Below, one piece after another: positions 54,701 to 63,991 of a DNA stretch of 64,000 bases. Source of the DNA: Zestomonas insulae (GTDB lineage Bacteria; Pseudomonadota; Gammaproteobacteria; Pseudomonadales; Pseudomonadaceae). The position numbers were made by a program, and so were the translations under genes. Below the pieces are notes generated by a model. That model worked only from the letters and a program-made list of their open reading frames with translations. It ran no database searches and had not been told where the DNA came from. The stretch is from assembly GCF_016901015.1 (NCBI RefSeq), contig NZ_JAFEUP010000001.1, positions 806,001 to 870,000 of the forward strand. The letters run 5' to 3'. Position 1 is the first letter of the stretch. Every line of letters starts with the position of its first letter.

Positions 54701-54805
54701 CCCCAGCTTGGTATAGGAGATCGCCCCGGCAATGCCGAGCAGCAACATGATGTACAGGACGATCTGACGGTTCTTCAGCGCCCAGGCGGATAGGTTGAAA
54801 TTCAC
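51740..54805 (-). CDS. mexK: RND efflux transporter MexK
   Basis: A 1021-residue HAE1-like RND pump with twelve membrane helices and two large periplasmic loops. The GTG start at 54803-54805 gives MNFNLSAWALKNRQIVLYIM, preceded by AAGGAG. The proton-relay Asp pair lies in LLVDDAIIAVE and the paired region NSVILVDQIEQD. Length and sequence match MexK of P. aeruginosa, which with MexJ exports triclosan and, via OprM, erythromycin. No outer-membrane gene lies in the operon, as in P. aeruginosa. Followed by a terminator. Confidence 0.92.
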   Translation of the reverse strand: MNFNLSAWALKNRQIVLYIMLLLGIAGAISYTKLGQSEDPPFTFKAMVINTRWPGATAEEVSRQVTERIEKKLMETGEYDKIISFSRPGESQVTFLARDSMRSAEIPELWYQVRKKVGDIRHTLPQGIQGPFFNDEFGTTFGNIYALTGEGFDYAVLKDYADRIQLQLQRVKDVGKVELLGLQDEKIWIELSNTKLATLGLPLAAVQKALEEQNAVAAAGFFETATDRVQLRVSGKFDSVKEIRDFPIRVGDRTFRIGDVAEVRRGFNDPPAPRMRFMGEDAIGLAVSMKSGGDILVLGEALEGEFARLQETLPAGMQLRKVSDQPAAVKMGVGEFVRVLTEALIIVLLVSFFSLGLRTGLVVALSIPLVLAMTFAAMHYFGIGLHKISLGALVLALGLLVDDAIIAVEMMAIKMEQGYDRLKAASYAWTSTAFPMLTGTLITAAGFLPIATAQSGTGEYTRSIFGVVTIALVVSWIAAVVFVPYLGDRLLPDLAKRHAAKHGGSDKGHDPYSTPFYKRVRGVVEWCVRRRKTVILLTVAAFIASIVMFRFVPQQFFPSSGRMELMVDLKLGEGSSLSNTEAEVKRLEQLLKDHPGIDNYVAYVGNGSPRFYLPLDQQLPAASFAQFVVLAKNIEAREEIRTWLIKTLNDEFPTVRSRISRLENGPPVGYPVQFRVSGEHIDEVRALARKVADKVRENPHVVNVHLDWQEPSKVVRLHIDQERARALGVSTAELSRFLQSSLTGSLVSQYREDNELIDIMLRGTVRERQDLALLPSLAVPTSSGKSVPLSQLATLEYGFEEGIIWHRNRLPTVTVRGDIYDKSLPASLIKEIMPTLDPIRAELPSGYLLDVGGTVEDSARGQKSVNAGVPLFIVVVLTLLMLQLKSFSRTAMVFLTAPLGLIGVTLFLLVFQKPFGFVAMLGTIALAGMIMRNSVILVDQIEQDIAAGLDRWHAIIEATVRRFRPIVLTALAAVLAMIPLSRSIFFGPMAVAIMGGLIVATALTLLFLPALYAAWFRVKRV

Positions 54806-54811
54806 TGCGCC

Positions 54812-55915
54812 TTACTCCTTGGCAACCAGCTTCACCGTACGGTTGGAGCGGTCCACCGGGTGCACCGCCTGGCCTTCGCGCAACACCTGGACGCCGGCGG
54901 CGACCACCCAATCGTCGGCACTCAGGCCTTCGAGCACCGGCACGCGGTCTTCGCCATAGGCGCCAATGCGCACTGGCCGGCGCTTGACCGTGGAATCCTT
55001 GGGATCGACCACCCAGACATAGGGTGCGCCGGCTTCCGCGGTCAGCGCGGAAAGCGGCACCGAGAGCGGCACCTCACCGTTCAACTGCACGAATACCCGC
55101 GCGCTCTGGCCGAGCTCGGCCGGCACCTTGCCGTCGGCGAAGGAGACCCGCGCCGCATAGGTGCGCGACTGCGGATCGGCAGCCGGCGACAGCTCGCGGA
55201 TGCGCCCGGGGAAGCGTTTGTCCGGCTGCGACCAGAGCTCCACCGCGACGGTCTGACCGATCTTGAAGCGGTCGATGGACTGCTCCGGCAGGCTGATCAG
55301 CACTTCGCGCTCGCCGTCGGCGGCCAGGGTGAACACGGTTTGCCCGGCGGCCACCACCTGACCGACCTCGACGCGGCGACTGGCGATCACCCCGTCGGCC
55401 TGCGAACGCAGCACGGCGTAGCCGGCCTGGTTGTTGGCGACGTTGAACTCGGCACGAATCTGCTTCACCCGCGCTTCGCCGGCGCGGTACTGGTTTTCCA
55501 CCGTGTCGTACTGCGACCGGCTGATCATCTGGCGCTGCAGCAGGGTCTGGTAGCGATCACGCTCGGCGCGGACCAGCTTGAGGTTGGCCTCCGCGGCACC
55601 GACCTGGGCACGCGCCGCCTCCAGTTGCAGACGCACATCCTCGGGATCGAGTTCGGCCAGGGCCTGGTCCTTCTTCACCCGTGCGCCGCTGTCGACCAGG
55701 CGCTTGCTGATCTTGCCGCCGATGCGGAAGGCCAGCTCCGACTCGAGCCGCGCGCGCACTTCGCCCGGGTAGGCTTCGACCGAATCGGCGGCCGGTTGCG
55801 GCTGCACGACCATGGCCGGACGAATGGAAGTTTGGGCCTGTTCACCGTTGCCGCAGGCGGCCAGTAGCACGGCGAGGGTTAACGGCAGGATGCGAGGCAA
55901 GGCGTGGCGCAACAT
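54812..55915 (-). CDS. mexJ: RND efflux periplasmic adaptor MexJ
   Basis: A 367-residue membrane-fusion lipoprotein: LAVLLAACGNGEQ has a lipobox (LAAC) so the mature protein is lipid-anchored at Cys 21. It shows a coiled-coil hairpin (about 80-160, LQLEAARAQVGAAEANLKLV), a lipoyl/barrel-sandwich region with GVIASRRVEVGQVVAAGQTV and a beta-barrel domain. First gene of the mexJK pair and 6 bases before mexK. Divergent from mexL with the operator region between. Confidence 0.93.
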   Translation of the reverse strand: MLRHALPRILPLTLAVLLAACGNGEQAQTSIRPAMVVQPQPAADSVEAYPGEVRARLESELAFRIGGKISKRLVDSGARVKKDQALAELDPEDVRLQLEAARAQVGAAEANLKLVRAERDRYQTLLQRQMISRSQYDTVENQYRAGEARVKQIRAEFNVANNQAGYAVLRSQADGVIASRRVEVGQVVAAGQTVFTLAADGEREVLISLPEQSIDRFKIGQTVAVELWSQPDKRFPGRIRELSPAADPQSRTYAARVSFADGKVPAELGQSARVFVQLNGEVPLSVPLSALTAEAGAPYVWVVDPKDSTVKRRPVRIGAYGEDRVPVLEGLSADDWVVAAGVQVLREGQAVHPVDRSNRTVKLVAKE

Positions 55916-55940
55916 GGTGACTGACCTTCCGCGAGAAGAA

Positions 55941-55995
55941 TTGGAATACTTATACTGGCTGGTATAGTAAAAATACCGAACTACCCAGTCCAGTA
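55941..55995. promoter_or_regulatory. mexJ-mexL divergent promoter with MexL-type operators
   Basis: For mexL, TTGGAA (55941-55946) and TATAGT (55963-55968) are 16 bases apart, a plausible sigma-70 promoter. A palindrome TATACTGGCTGGTATA (55951-55966) sits over its spacer and -10. A second, degenerate copy lies at 55981-55995, which on the minus strand reads TACTGGACTGGGTAG. The sites fit repression of both genes by the MexL dimer. Confidence 0.6.
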
Positions 55996-56019
55996 TTACC
56001 AGCGGGAAAATTTTGCGAA

Positions 56020-56655
56020 ATGTCTGACAAGTTATTGCCTACAAGCGGCCCCGGTCGCCCGAAGGACCCGGCCAAGCGCCTGGCGATCCTCGAAGCGGCG
56101 AAAACCCTGTTCCTGCGCAACGGCTACGACGGCAGCAGCATGGACGCGATCGCCGCCGAGGCCGGGGTCTCCAAGCTCACCGTGTACAGCCACTTCACCG
56201 ACAAGGAGACGCTGTTCTCCGCCGCGGTGAAGGCCAAGTGCGAGGAGCAACTGCCCGAACTGCTGTTCGAGCTGACCGACGACGTGCCGATCGAAACCGT
56301 GCTGTTCAACATCGGCCGCGGTTTCCACGCGCTGATCAGCAGCCGTGAATCGATCGAGCTGCACCGGGTGATGATCGCGTCGGCCGCCCAGGACCCCAAG
56401 CTGGCGGACATCTTCTTCTCCGCCGGGCCACAGCGCGTGCTCGACGAGATGACCCACCTGCTCGATCAGGTGCAGCGCGGCGGCCTGCTGGCCATCGACA
56501 ACCCGCTGAACGCCGCCGAGCACTTCTTCTGCCTGATCAAGGGCGGCCACAACTTCCGCCTGATGTGCGGTTGCGGCGAGCCGCTGGCCGAGCCGGACGC
56601 CGAAGCGCACGTGCGCGAAGTGGTGGCGCTGTTCGTGCGTGCCTTTCGGCCCTGA
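56020..56655 (+). CDS. mexL: TetR-family repressor MexL
   Basis: A 211-residue repressor of mexJK and of its own gene. The TetR helix-turn-helix is at about residues 18-62 (LAILEAAKTLFLRNGYDGSS, then AIAAEAGVSKLTVYSHF), with a helical C-terminal domain. The length and location divergent from mexJ match MexL. C-terminal Cys residues (FCLIKGG, LMCGCGEP) are notable and could be redox or metal responsive, but this is a guess. It converges with rsmJ. Confidence 0.9.
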   Translation: MSDKLLPTSGPGRPKDPAKRLAILEAAKTLFLRNGYDGSSMDAIAAEAGVSKLTVYSHFTDKETLFSAAVKAKCEEQLPELLFELTDDVPIETVLFNIGRGFHALISSRESIELHRVMIASAAQDPKLADIFFSAGPQRVLDEMTHLLDQVQRGGLLAIDNPLNAAEHFFCLIKGGHNFRLMCGCGEPLAEPDAEAHVREVVALFVRAFRP

Positions 56656-56683
56656 CGCGGCCTGATTAGCAGCCCGGGGCGCC

Positions 56684-57463
56684 TCAGGCCTCGAGCTTCT
56701 TCAGCGGATATATGTCGTAACGGCTGGACTTGCCTTCCAGGCTGTAGCTGGGCTTGGCACCTTCGATGATCGGCGCCTTGCGTGGCCGTTTCACCACCAC
56801 CCGGTGGCTGGCCAGGCCCAGCGCGGCCTTGAGCAGCGCCGGGGCGTCGAGGTCGTCGCCGACCAGCGGGCGGAACAGGCGCATCTCCTTTTTCACCAGC
56901 GCGCTCTTGTCGCGGTGCGGAAACATCGGATCGAGATACACCACTTGCGGCGCCTCGCCCTGCCACTCGCTCATCAGCGCGATGGCGTTGCCGGTCAGCA
57001 GACGCATGCGCGCGATGATCGGCGCCACCTCGAAGTCCCCCTGCGCACGCGCCAGGCCGTCCTCGAGCAAGGCGGCGACCAGCGGCTGCCGCTCGATCAG
57101 GGTCATGCTGCAGCCCAGGCTGGCCAGCACGAAGGCGTCGCGACCCAGGCCGGCGGTGGCGTCCAGCACCCGTGGGCGGATGCCGCCCTGCACACCGACC
57201 GCCTTGGCGATCATCTGCCCACTGCCGCCGCCGAACTTGCGCCGGTGCGCGGCCGCGCCTTCGACCAGGTCGACACGTACCGGGCCCGGTGCCTGCGGGC
57301 CGAGGTCAACTAGCTGCAGGCCGGCGTCACCCAGCTGCAGGGCGAACTCCGCCTCACCGGCCAGCGGCAGGCCAAGACGCGCCGCCCACTCCGCCGCCTG
57401 CGCGGCAAACCCCGGCGCCAGCGCCTCGACCCGTACCCTGACCTGTTGCTGCTCGTCGCTCAT
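56684..57463 (-). CDS. rsmJ: 16S rRNA (guanine-1516-N2)-methyltransferase
   Basis: RsmJ methylates G1516 of 16S rRNA. The 259-residue protein has a class I SAM fold with the motif [19 protein letters not shown], the downstream YLDPMFPH (catalytic Asp-Pro-Met-Phe/Asn-type motif) and a basic C-terminal stretch ([13 protein letters not shown]). The ATG at 57461-57463 was chosen over an upstream in-frame one because MSDEQQQ is the first plausible start with a free leader. It converges on mexL. Confidence 0.9.
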   Translation of the reverse strand: MSDEQQQVRVRVEALAPGFAAQAAEWAARLGLPLAGEAEFALQLGDAGLQLVDLGPQAPGPVRVDLVEGAAAHRRKFGGGSGQMIAKAVGVQGGIRPRVLDATAGLGRDAFVLASLGCSMTLIERQPLVAALLEDGLARAQGDFEVAPIIARMRLLTGNAIALMSEWQGEAPQVVYLDPMFPHRDKSALVKKEMRLFRPLVGDDLDAPALLKAALGLASHRVVVKRPRKAPIIEGAKPSYSLEGKSSRYDIYPLKKLEA

Positions 57464-57530
57464 GCCGATCCATTCCCGTTGCATCAGCCCGGCATTCTGC
57501 CAGAGCGCGCGCCGCGCTTCTCGCCGCGCG

Positions 57531-58220
57531 CTAGCGGCACATGCGCATCAGGCCCATGTCGAGGTGGAAATGGTCGCGGTGCGCGGCGTTGTAGTCCGGG
57601 CTGAGGGTGGTGTTGAAGTGTCCGCAGGCGGCGTCACGCACCTGGCGCAGGAACAGTGCCTCGCGGTCAGTGCCGCGCCAGTCGCGGGCCAGACTGATGC
57701 GCCGGCCGTCGCGCAGCCGGAAGCCGGCGATATCCAGCGCATTGGCCGAGGCATGCTGGCTGCGCCGCTGGCTGTTGCCGACGTTGCGACAGGCGAAGCT
57801 GCCAAGGTGCTCGATGCGCACCACCGGCTGCCCGAACACCTGCTGCGCGGCCGGCTGCAGACCGTGGTGCTCGAACAGCGCGAAGGCCACCGCGAGCTTG
57901 CAGGTGGCGACGAAGCTGCTGCTCAGAGCGACGCCGGCGGCAGTGATGCGCACGCTGTTCTGCAGCGGACAGCCGGCGCTCGGCTGGCTATCCGGCAGCT
58001 CGGTGAAGCGCAGCGACGAACTGGCCAGCGCCTGGCGACACAACGCCGGATCGGCCTGTAGACGCATCAGTTTGAAACTGGTCAGCAGGTTGCGCGGGTC
58101 GCGGACATCCAGGGGCGCCCAGGGGTCCCAGCGCGATGGCAGCTTCAGCCAGTGCTGATGGATCGCCAGCGGGACGCCGACAAGGAGCAGAAGCAGCAAC
58201 CAACCTAGCAATCGGCGCAC
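57531..58220 (-). CDS. Extensin-like domain protein (membrane-anchored)
   Basis: A 229-residue protein starting at a GTG (58218-58220), with GAGG 5 bases upstream, and an N-terminal membrane anchor ([17 protein letters not shown]). The rest is the extensin-like C-terminal family: [18 protein letters not shown] and the [13 protein letters not shown] motif carry the His/Asp residues of D-Ala-D-Ala carboxypeptidase/LAS-type zinc sites, so a murein or cell-wall metallopeptidase role is possible. Four Cys in the periplasmic part probably form disulfides. No operon partner indicates substrate. Confidence 0.82.
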   Translation of the reverse strand: MRRLLGWLLLLLLVGVPLAIHQHWLKLPSRWDPWAPLDVRDPRNLLTSFKLMRLQADPALCRQALASSSLRFTELPDSQPSAGCPLQNSVRITAAGVALSSSFVATCKLAVAFALFEHHGLQPAAQQVFGQPVVRIEHLGSFACRNVGNSQRRSQHASANALDIAGFRLRDGRRISLARDWRGTDREALFLRQVRDAACGHFNTTLSPDYNAAHRDHFHLDMGLMRMCR

Positions 58221-58301
58221 GGCGGCCTCGTCGGTCTGGGTGGGCGCGAAACGGGATGGGTGAAGGCCGGAAAAGCGCCCGGGTACGCAATACAGACCGC
58301 G

Positions 58302-59159
58302 CTAGAGCAGGCCGAGTTGCGCCAATGGCTCTTGCGCCGGCCACGCCAGCGCCGGCAAACCGGGTAGCCGGGTACTGAGCGCGTCGTGGAAACGCCGGGC
58401 TTGCGCCGCCGCCAGGTGATTGTCGGGCGTGTGCAGGAACACGTAGGGGCTCAGACCCTGCTCGATCCAGGCGGCGACCTTGTCCAGCCAGGGAACGAGA
58501 AACGCCTGGTTGGCCTCCAGATCGGGGCCACCGATGAAGCGCAGTTGCGGGCTGGTACTGAAGGCAGTGGGGCGAATCGGCAGGCGCGGCTTCTTCGCCT
58601 GGGCATGCAACACCGCCGGATCAGCCGAGGTGCAGCTGAACAGCGCCCGAGCATCCAGGCAGATGCGCTCGACCTCGCAGCCGTGCAACAGGCGATTCAG
58701 CGCCCGCTCCTCCTCGCCCTTGGCAAAGAACGCCGGATGGCGGACCTCGACGGCCACCCCGCGCGGTGCCACTGCGTCCAGCCACACTGCCAGCTCGCCC
58801 AGCCGTGCCGGGCCGAAGCTCGCCGGCAGTTGCAGCCACAGCGGCGCGACCCGCGTACCGAGCGGCGCGAGCAGGTCGAGGAAGGTCTGGGTGGCATCCA
58901 GCTGCTCACGCAGGTCGGCGGCATGGCTGATGTCGCGCGGCAGCTTGGCGCAGAAGCGGAACGCCGCCGGCATCAGCGTCGCCCAGCGCTGCACGGTGGC
59001 GGCCGAGGGCCGTGCATAGAAGGTGGTGTTGCCCTCCACGGCGTTGAACACCCGCACGTAGTGCTCGAGGCTGTCGGCGGGGCGCAGGTCGGGGGGATAG
59101 AAACTGCCGCGCCAGGCCGGCTCGTTCCACGACGGGCAACCGAGGTAATAGGGCAACAC
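58302..59159 (-). CDS. DUF72 (YecE-like) protein
   Basis: A 285-residue protein of the DUF72 TIM-barrel family. The hallmark N-terminus LGCPSWNEPAWRGSFYP and FNAVEGNTTFY match, as do the family blocks CAKLPRDISH, the central VAVEVRHPAFF and FLHTPDNHLAA. The start used is GTG at 59157-59159; no strong Shine-Dalgarno is seen, so the start is less certain. The function of the family is unknown. It begins 12 bases after the small hypothetical gene's stop. Confidence 0.85.
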   Translation of the reverse strand: MLPYYLGCPSWNEPAWRGSFYPPDLRPADSLEHYVRVFNAVEGNTTFYARPSAATVQRWATLMPAAFRFCAKLPRDISHAADLREQLDATQTFLDLLAPLGTRVAPLWLQLPASFGPARLGELAVWLDAVAPRGVAVEVRHPAFFAKGEEERALNRLLHGCEVERICLDARALFSCTSADPAVLHAQAKKPRLPIRPTAFSTSPQLRFIGGPDLEANQAFLVPWLDKVAAWIEQGLSPYVFLHTPDNHLAAAQARRFHDALSTRLPGLPALAWPAQEPLAQLGLL

Positions 59160-59170
59160 GGAGGTGTGGA

Positions 59171-59482
59171 TCAGGCGTAGAGGTCGAGACCGAGCACTTC
59201 CGCGGCGTCGGCGTCGTAGGAATAGCTGGCGGTGTTCGAGTAGCTCGCCAGCGCCTGGGCGGCCTGGTTGCTCAAGCCACGCTGATAGGTGATCGGCTGC
59301 GCGGCGACCGGCAGGCGGTCCTCATCGAGCTGGCCGGCCTGGCTCGGCTGCGTGGGCACGCGCGCCGGGGCTTCACGGCGCAATTCAGCATCCTTCTGCA
59401 CATCCTGATACGGCACGACCGCGGTGCCCGGGCGGGCGCTGCGATCCAGCGGATAGGAGGAGGAATAACCATTGATGCGCAT
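59171..59482 (-). CDS. Conserved small hypothetical protein
   Basis: A 103-residue protein (ATG at 59480-59482). It starts MRINGYSSSYPLDRSARPGT, is Gln/Pro/Ala-rich and has a repeated-Ser/Tyr C-terminus (SYSNTASYSYDADA), suggesting an unstructured or surface-exposed protein. An upstream extension to 59563 was rejected: it lacks a ribosome-binding site, whereas CCAGGT precedes the chosen ATG. Co-directional with tsaB upstream and DUF72 downstream. Function unknown. Confidence 0.6.
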   Translation of the reverse strand: MRINGYSSSYPLDRSARPGTAVVPYQDVQKDAELRREAPARVPTQPSQAGQLDEDRLPVAAQPITYQRGLSNQAAQALASYSNTASYSYDADAAEVLGLDLYA

Positions 59483-59586
59483 GGGGGACCTGGGCAACCA
59501 GTCTGAAACGACACTGCGATGATAATCGCTCGACAATCTACTCAGCGTATTGATGCAAGGCAATCATCTGGCGAAGCGACTGACGG

Positions 59587-60264
59587 TCAGCCGGCCTTGG
59601 GCGTCGCCACCTGATCGCGCAGGTACACCGGCTGCGCCTGGTCGGCCGGCAGCGCCTCGCCGCGTGCCCAGGCGAAGCTTGCCAGGCTGAGAACATCCTC
59701 GGCATGCGGCAGCAGACTGCCGTCCTGGCCGCTCACGGCGACCGGCAGGCGGTCGGCGAAGGTGCCCCAACCGGTGCCGACGCCGAACCACTCGCCGCTG
59801 GCATCGCGCGGCAAGGCGGCACGTTCCGGCGGCAACACCGCTTCGAGGCCGGCCAGGCGCATTTCGCCCTGCTCGGCGCGGTAGCAACCCCAGTACACCT
59901 CGTCCATGCGCGCGTCTATGGCCGCCGCGGCCTGCTGCACGCCGCGCTCGCGCAGCACGCGCTGGGCCAGCGCAGCCAGGTTGGACACCGGCAGCACCGG
60001 GCGGTCGAGGCCGAAGGCCAGGCCCTGCACCACGCCGATGGCGATGCGCACCCCGGTGAAGGCCCCCGGACCGCGACCGAAGGCGATGGCGTCGAGCGCT
60101 GACAGCGCCACGCCCGCCTCGGCCAGCAGGGTTTGCACCATCGGCAGCAGACGCTGGGCGTGCAGGCGCGGGATCACCTCGTAGTGACTGAGCACGCGAC
60201 CGTCGTGCAGCAGGGCGACGGAGCAGGCTTCGGTGGCGGTATCCAGGGCCAGCAGAGTGGTCAT
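59587..60264 (-). CDS. tsaB: tRNA t6A biosynthesis protein TsaB
   Basis: TsaB (YeaZ) is the regulatory partner of TsaD in the complex that attaches threonylcarbamoyl to A37 of ANN-decoding tRNAs. The 225-residue ASKHA-fold protein starts MTTLLALDTATEACSVALLH with SALDAIAFGRGPGAFTGVRI (quoted in part) and shows no TsaD-type metal His pair, as expected. The ATG at 60262-60264 follows a GCGGAAAAAC-type leader. In this window tcdA, which acts after it on the same base, lies 41 kb away. Confidence 0.92.
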   Translation of the reverse strand: MTTLLALDTATEACSVALLHDGRVLSHYEVIPRLHAQRLLPMVQTLLAEAGVALSALDAIAFGRGPGAFTGVRIAIGVVQGLAFGLDRPVLPVSNLAALAQRVLRERGVQQAAAAIDARMDEVYWGCYRAEQGEMRLAGLEAVLPPERAALPRDASGEWFGVGTGWGTFADRLPVAVSGQDGSLLPHAEDVLSLASFAWARGEALPADQAQPVYLRDQVATPKAG

Positions 60265-60304
60265 CGGGCGATCCAGGCGGAAAAACGGGCGGGCATTATA
60301 AACG

Positions 60305-60330
60305 CCAACGGCCCGCAAGCGGGCCGTTGG
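60305..60330 (-). terminator. Perfect hairpin between adk and tsaB
   Basis: CCAACGGCCCGC (60305-60316) and GCGGGCCGTTGG (60319-60330) form a perfect 12-base stem after the adk stop. The following sequence on the minus strand is CGTTTATAAT, only mildly T-rich, so termination may be partial. The embedded TATAAT (60295-60300) is a possible -10 for tsaB. Confidence 0.6.
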
Positions 60331-60349
60331 ACATCGAGCAAGACGCGGC

Positions 60350-61018
<669 letters not shown>

Positions 61019-61152
61019 TTATTCGGTCGGACGCGCCTCATGGGGCCCATCTCAAAATAGTTATTGGCCACGCCTGGCGTGGCAAAAGGCTGATCAAGAT
61101 ACACAGCGCCCCCTAGCCACACAAGCCACCTAAAGTCGGTGGGGCGGGCCCC

Positions 61153-63789
61153 TCAGCCGGTGTTGCGCAACCCCGCGGCAATGCCCGCCACGCTGACCAG
61201 CAGGGCCTGTTCCAAGGGGCCGTCAGATGGGCTTGCAGACTGTCTAGAACGGGCCAGAAGCTCCACCTGGAGCAGGTGCAGCGGGTCCAGGTAGGTGTTG
61301 CGCACGCTGATCGATTCGAGGGTCTCGGGACTGTGCGCGAGCAACTGCGTTTGCCCGGTCAGACCCAGCACCACCGAGCAGGCCTGCGACAATAGGTCGC
61401 GCAAATGTGCACCCAGCGGTTGCAGGTCCTTTTCGACCAGGCGCAGGTCATAGAGGACGGCGATTTCCGCGTCGGCTTTGGTGAGGACCATCTCCAGCAT
61501 GTCGATGCGCGTGCGGAAGAACGGCCAGTCCTCGCGCATCTGCGCCAGCAGCGCCTGCTCGCCGCGCTGCAGGGCATTGCCGAGCGCCCGCTCCCAGCCC
61601 AGCCAGGCCGGCAGCATCAGGCGCGTCTGGGTCCAGGCGAAGATCCAGGGGATAGCCCGCAGGCTCTCCACCCCGCCCTGCCCGCGCTTGGCCGGCCGGC
61701 TGCCGAGTGGCAGGCGCGCCAGCTCCTGCTCCGGGGTGGCCTGGCGGAAGTAGGCGACGAACTGCGGATGCTCGCGCACCACGGCGCGATAACCCTGCAC
61801 GCCATCGCTGGCCAGACGGTCCATCAGCGCGCGCCACTCCGGCGCCGGCGCCGGCGGTGGCAGCAGGGTCGCCTCCAGTACGGCGGCGAGGTACAGCTTG
61901 AGGTTCTGCTCGGCGAGGTGCGGCAGGCCGAACTTGAAACGGATCATCTCGCCCTGCTCGGTGGTACGGAAGCGCCCGGCCACCGAGCCCGGCGGCTGCG
62001 AGAGGATCGCCGCGTGCGCCGGGCCGCCGCCGCGACCGACCGTGCCGCCGCGACCGTGGAACAGCAGCAGCTCGACCTGATGGCTGCGGCAGATGTCGAC
62101 CAGCGCTTCCTGGGCGCGGTACTGCGCCCAGGCCGAGGCCGTGGTGCCGGCGTCCTTGGCCGAGTCGGAATAGCCGATCATCACCTCCTGCGGACCGTGC
62201 AGGCGTGCGCGGTAGCCAGGCAGGCCGAGCAGCCGGTCGATCGCCGGGCCGGCGTTGTCGAGGTCGTCGAGCGTCTCGAACAGCGGCACCACACGGATCG
62301 GCCGCTGCAGGCCGGCTTCCTTGAGCAGCAACTGCACGGCGAGCACGTCGGACGGCGCGCCGGCCATGGAGATCACGTAGGAACCCAGCGCCGCAGCCGG
62401 CGCCGCAGCCACCACGCGGCAGGTGGCGAGCACCTCGGCGGTGTCTGCCGAGGTGCGGAAATGCGCCGGCAGTAGCGGCCGGCGGTTGTCCAGCTCGCGC
62501 AGCAGAAAGGCGATGCGGGTGTCCTCGTCCCACTCGGCGTAATCGCCGAGCCCCAGGTAATCGGTGATTTCGCTGAGCGCGGCGGCGTGCCGGGCGGCGT
62601 CCTGACGGATGTCCAGGCGCGCCAGGAACAGGCCGAAGGTTGCCGCGCGGCGCAGGCAGTCGAGCAGCGCGCCGTCGGCGATCATGCCCATGCCGCAGGC
62701 ATGCAGCGAGTGGTAGCAGAGCTCCAGCGGCTCGAGCAGCTCGCGGTTGTCGCTGAGCACCTCGGCGCCTGGCGCTACCTCAGCGTCCAGCGCCGCGTGG
62801 GCCCAGGCGCGGGTGGCGCGCAGGCGCTCGCGCAACTGCTTGAGCAGCGCGCGGTACGGTTCCGGATGCACGCCGACCACCACGCGCAGCTCCTCGCTGG
62901 CCTCCTGCATCGACAGCGCCGCCGCCAGTTCGTCGACGTCGCGCAGGTACAGGTCGGCGGCCATCCAGCGCGCCAGCAGCAGCACCTCGCGGGTCACCCG
63001 CGCGGTGACATTGGGGTTGCCGTCGCGGTCGCCGCCCATCCACGAGGCGAAGCGTACCGGCGCCGCCTGCAGCGGCAGGCGCAGGCCGCTGGCGGCCTGC
63101 AGGGCGGCGTCGACACTGCGCAGGAAGTTCGGCACCGCCTGCCACAGCGAATGCTCGATTACTGCGAAGCCCCACTTGGCCTCGTCCACCGGGGTCGGCC
63201 GGCTACGGCGAATTTCTTCGGTGTGCCAAGCCTCGGCGATCAGCCGCTGCAGGCGTTCACGGACCCGCTCGCGCTCGGCCGGGCTGAGGTCGGCGTGGTC
63301 CAGCGCGGCGAGCTGCGCGGCGATCGCGTCGTACTTCTGGATCAGGGTGCGCCGAGCCACCTCGGTCGGGTGCGCGGTGAGCACCAGTTCGATGTCCAGG
63401 CGGCCCAACTGGCGGGCCAGCGCCTCGGGGGCGTGCCCGTCGGCGAGCAGGCGCTCCAGCAGCTCGGGCAGCACCCGCGACTCGAAGGGCACCGCCTCGT
63501 CCGGGCGGCGCCGGCGGATGTGGTGGTACTGCTCGGCGATGTTGGCCAGGTTGAGGAACTGGTTGAAGGCCCGCGCTACCGGCAGCAGCTCGTCCTCGGC
63601 GAGACCGTCGAGGGTGCTGGCGAGCTGCTCGGCACCGGCCGCCGAGCCGCGCCGGGCGGTCTTAGCGCCCTTGCGGATGCGCTCAATCTTGGCGAGAAAG
63701 ACTTCGCCGTGCTGGGCACGAATGGTCTCGCCGAGCAATTCGCCGAGCAGGTGCACCTCTTCGCGCAGGCGCGCATCGATCTCCGTCAT
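61153..63789 (-). CDS. ppc: Phosphoenolpyruvate carboxylase
   Basis: Ppc carboxylates PEP to oxaloacetate, replenishing the TCA cycle. The 878-residue protein has the catalytic motifs [14 protein letters not shown] (His), the [13 protein letters not shown] block, [30 protein letters not shown] (Arg-rich PEP loop) and [20 protein letters not shown] (quoted in part). The family C-terminal [13 protein letters not shown] is intact. Regulation is usually by acetyl-CoA and aspartate. Upstream lies 211 bases to the window edge with the hairpin array described separately. Confidence 0.97.
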   Translation of the reverse strand: MTEIDARLREEVHLLGELLGETIRAQHGEVFLAKIERIRKGAKTARRGSAAGAEQLASTLDGLAEDELLPVARAFNQFLNLANIAEQYHHIRRRRPDEAVPFESRVLPELLERLLADGHAPEALARQLGRLDIELVLTAHPTEVARRTLIQKYDAIAAQLAALDHADLSPAERERVRERLQRLIAEAWHTEEIRRSRPTPVDEAKWGFAVIEHSLWQAVPNFLRSVDAALQAASGLRLPLQAAPVRFASWMGGDRDGNPNVTARVTREVLLLARWMAADLYLRDVDELAAALSMQEASEELRVVVGVHPEPYRALLKQLRERLRATRAWAHAALDAEVAPGAEVLSDNRELLEPLELCYHSLHACGMGMIADGALLDCLRRAATFGLFLARLDIRQDAARHAAALSEITDYLGLGDYAEWDEDTRIAFLLRELDNRRPLLPAHFRTSADTAEVLATCRVVAAAPAAALGSYVISMAGAPSDVLAVQLLLKEAGLQRPIRVVPLFETLDDLDNAGPAIDRLLGLPGYRARLHGPQEVMIGYSDSAKDAGTTASAWAQYRAQEALVDICRSHQVELLLFHGRGGTVGRGGGPAHAAILSQPPGSVAGRFRTTEQGEMIRFKFGLPHLAEQNLKLYLAAVLEATLLPPPAPAPEWRALMDRLASDGVQGYRAVVREHPQFVAYFRQATPEQELARLPLGSRPAKRGQGGVESLRAIPWIFAWTQTRLMLPAWLGWERALGNALQRGEQALLAQMREDWPFFRTRIDMLEMVLTKADAEIAVLYDLRLVEKDLQPLGAHLRDLLSQACSVVLGLTGQTQLLAHSPETLESISVRNTYLDPLHLLQVELLARSRQSASPSDGPLEQALLVSVAGIAAGLRNTG

Positions 63790-63924
63790 GCATTTTCTCC
63801 GACCGCTGACCGCATGCCCCGGGCGGGGTCCCGTTTTAGAGTGGCCCAGCGCGCCAAGTTCTTACAAGCGCGCGACAGAATGGCCGCCGCGCGAGGCATG
63901 GCGAACTAGGCTGAATACAGGCAG

Positions 63925-63991
63925 GTCCCACAAGGACAGGCCACCGTTCGGAAGGAACGGAGACTTGCTCATCACGAGCCCACACATGGGC
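63925..63991 (+). other. Array of four small hairpins with GGA motifs, candidate structured RNA
   Basis: Read on the plus strand, four short stem-loops follow one another: GTCC/GGAC (63925-63937), CCGTTC/GAACGG with loop GGAAG (63944-63960), GCTC/GAGC (63967-63979) and GCCCA/TGGGC (63978-63991). GGA occurs in loops or next to stems, including the tail GAAGGAAG at the window edge. No ORF or tRNA fits. It could be a small RNA or a leader, possibly bound by a CsrA/RsmA-type protein. The right boundary is cut off. Confidence 0.35.

Noticed and set aside
51740..56655. A novel RND pump
   Set aside because: Gene order, lengths and MexJ lipobox match the known MexJK-MexL system of P. aeruginosa.
61066..61083. 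GCCACGCCTGGCGTGGC hairpin as terminator of ppc
   Set aside because: No T run follows on the minus strand, so it is not an intrinsic terminator for ppc. It may be a plain RNA hairpin.
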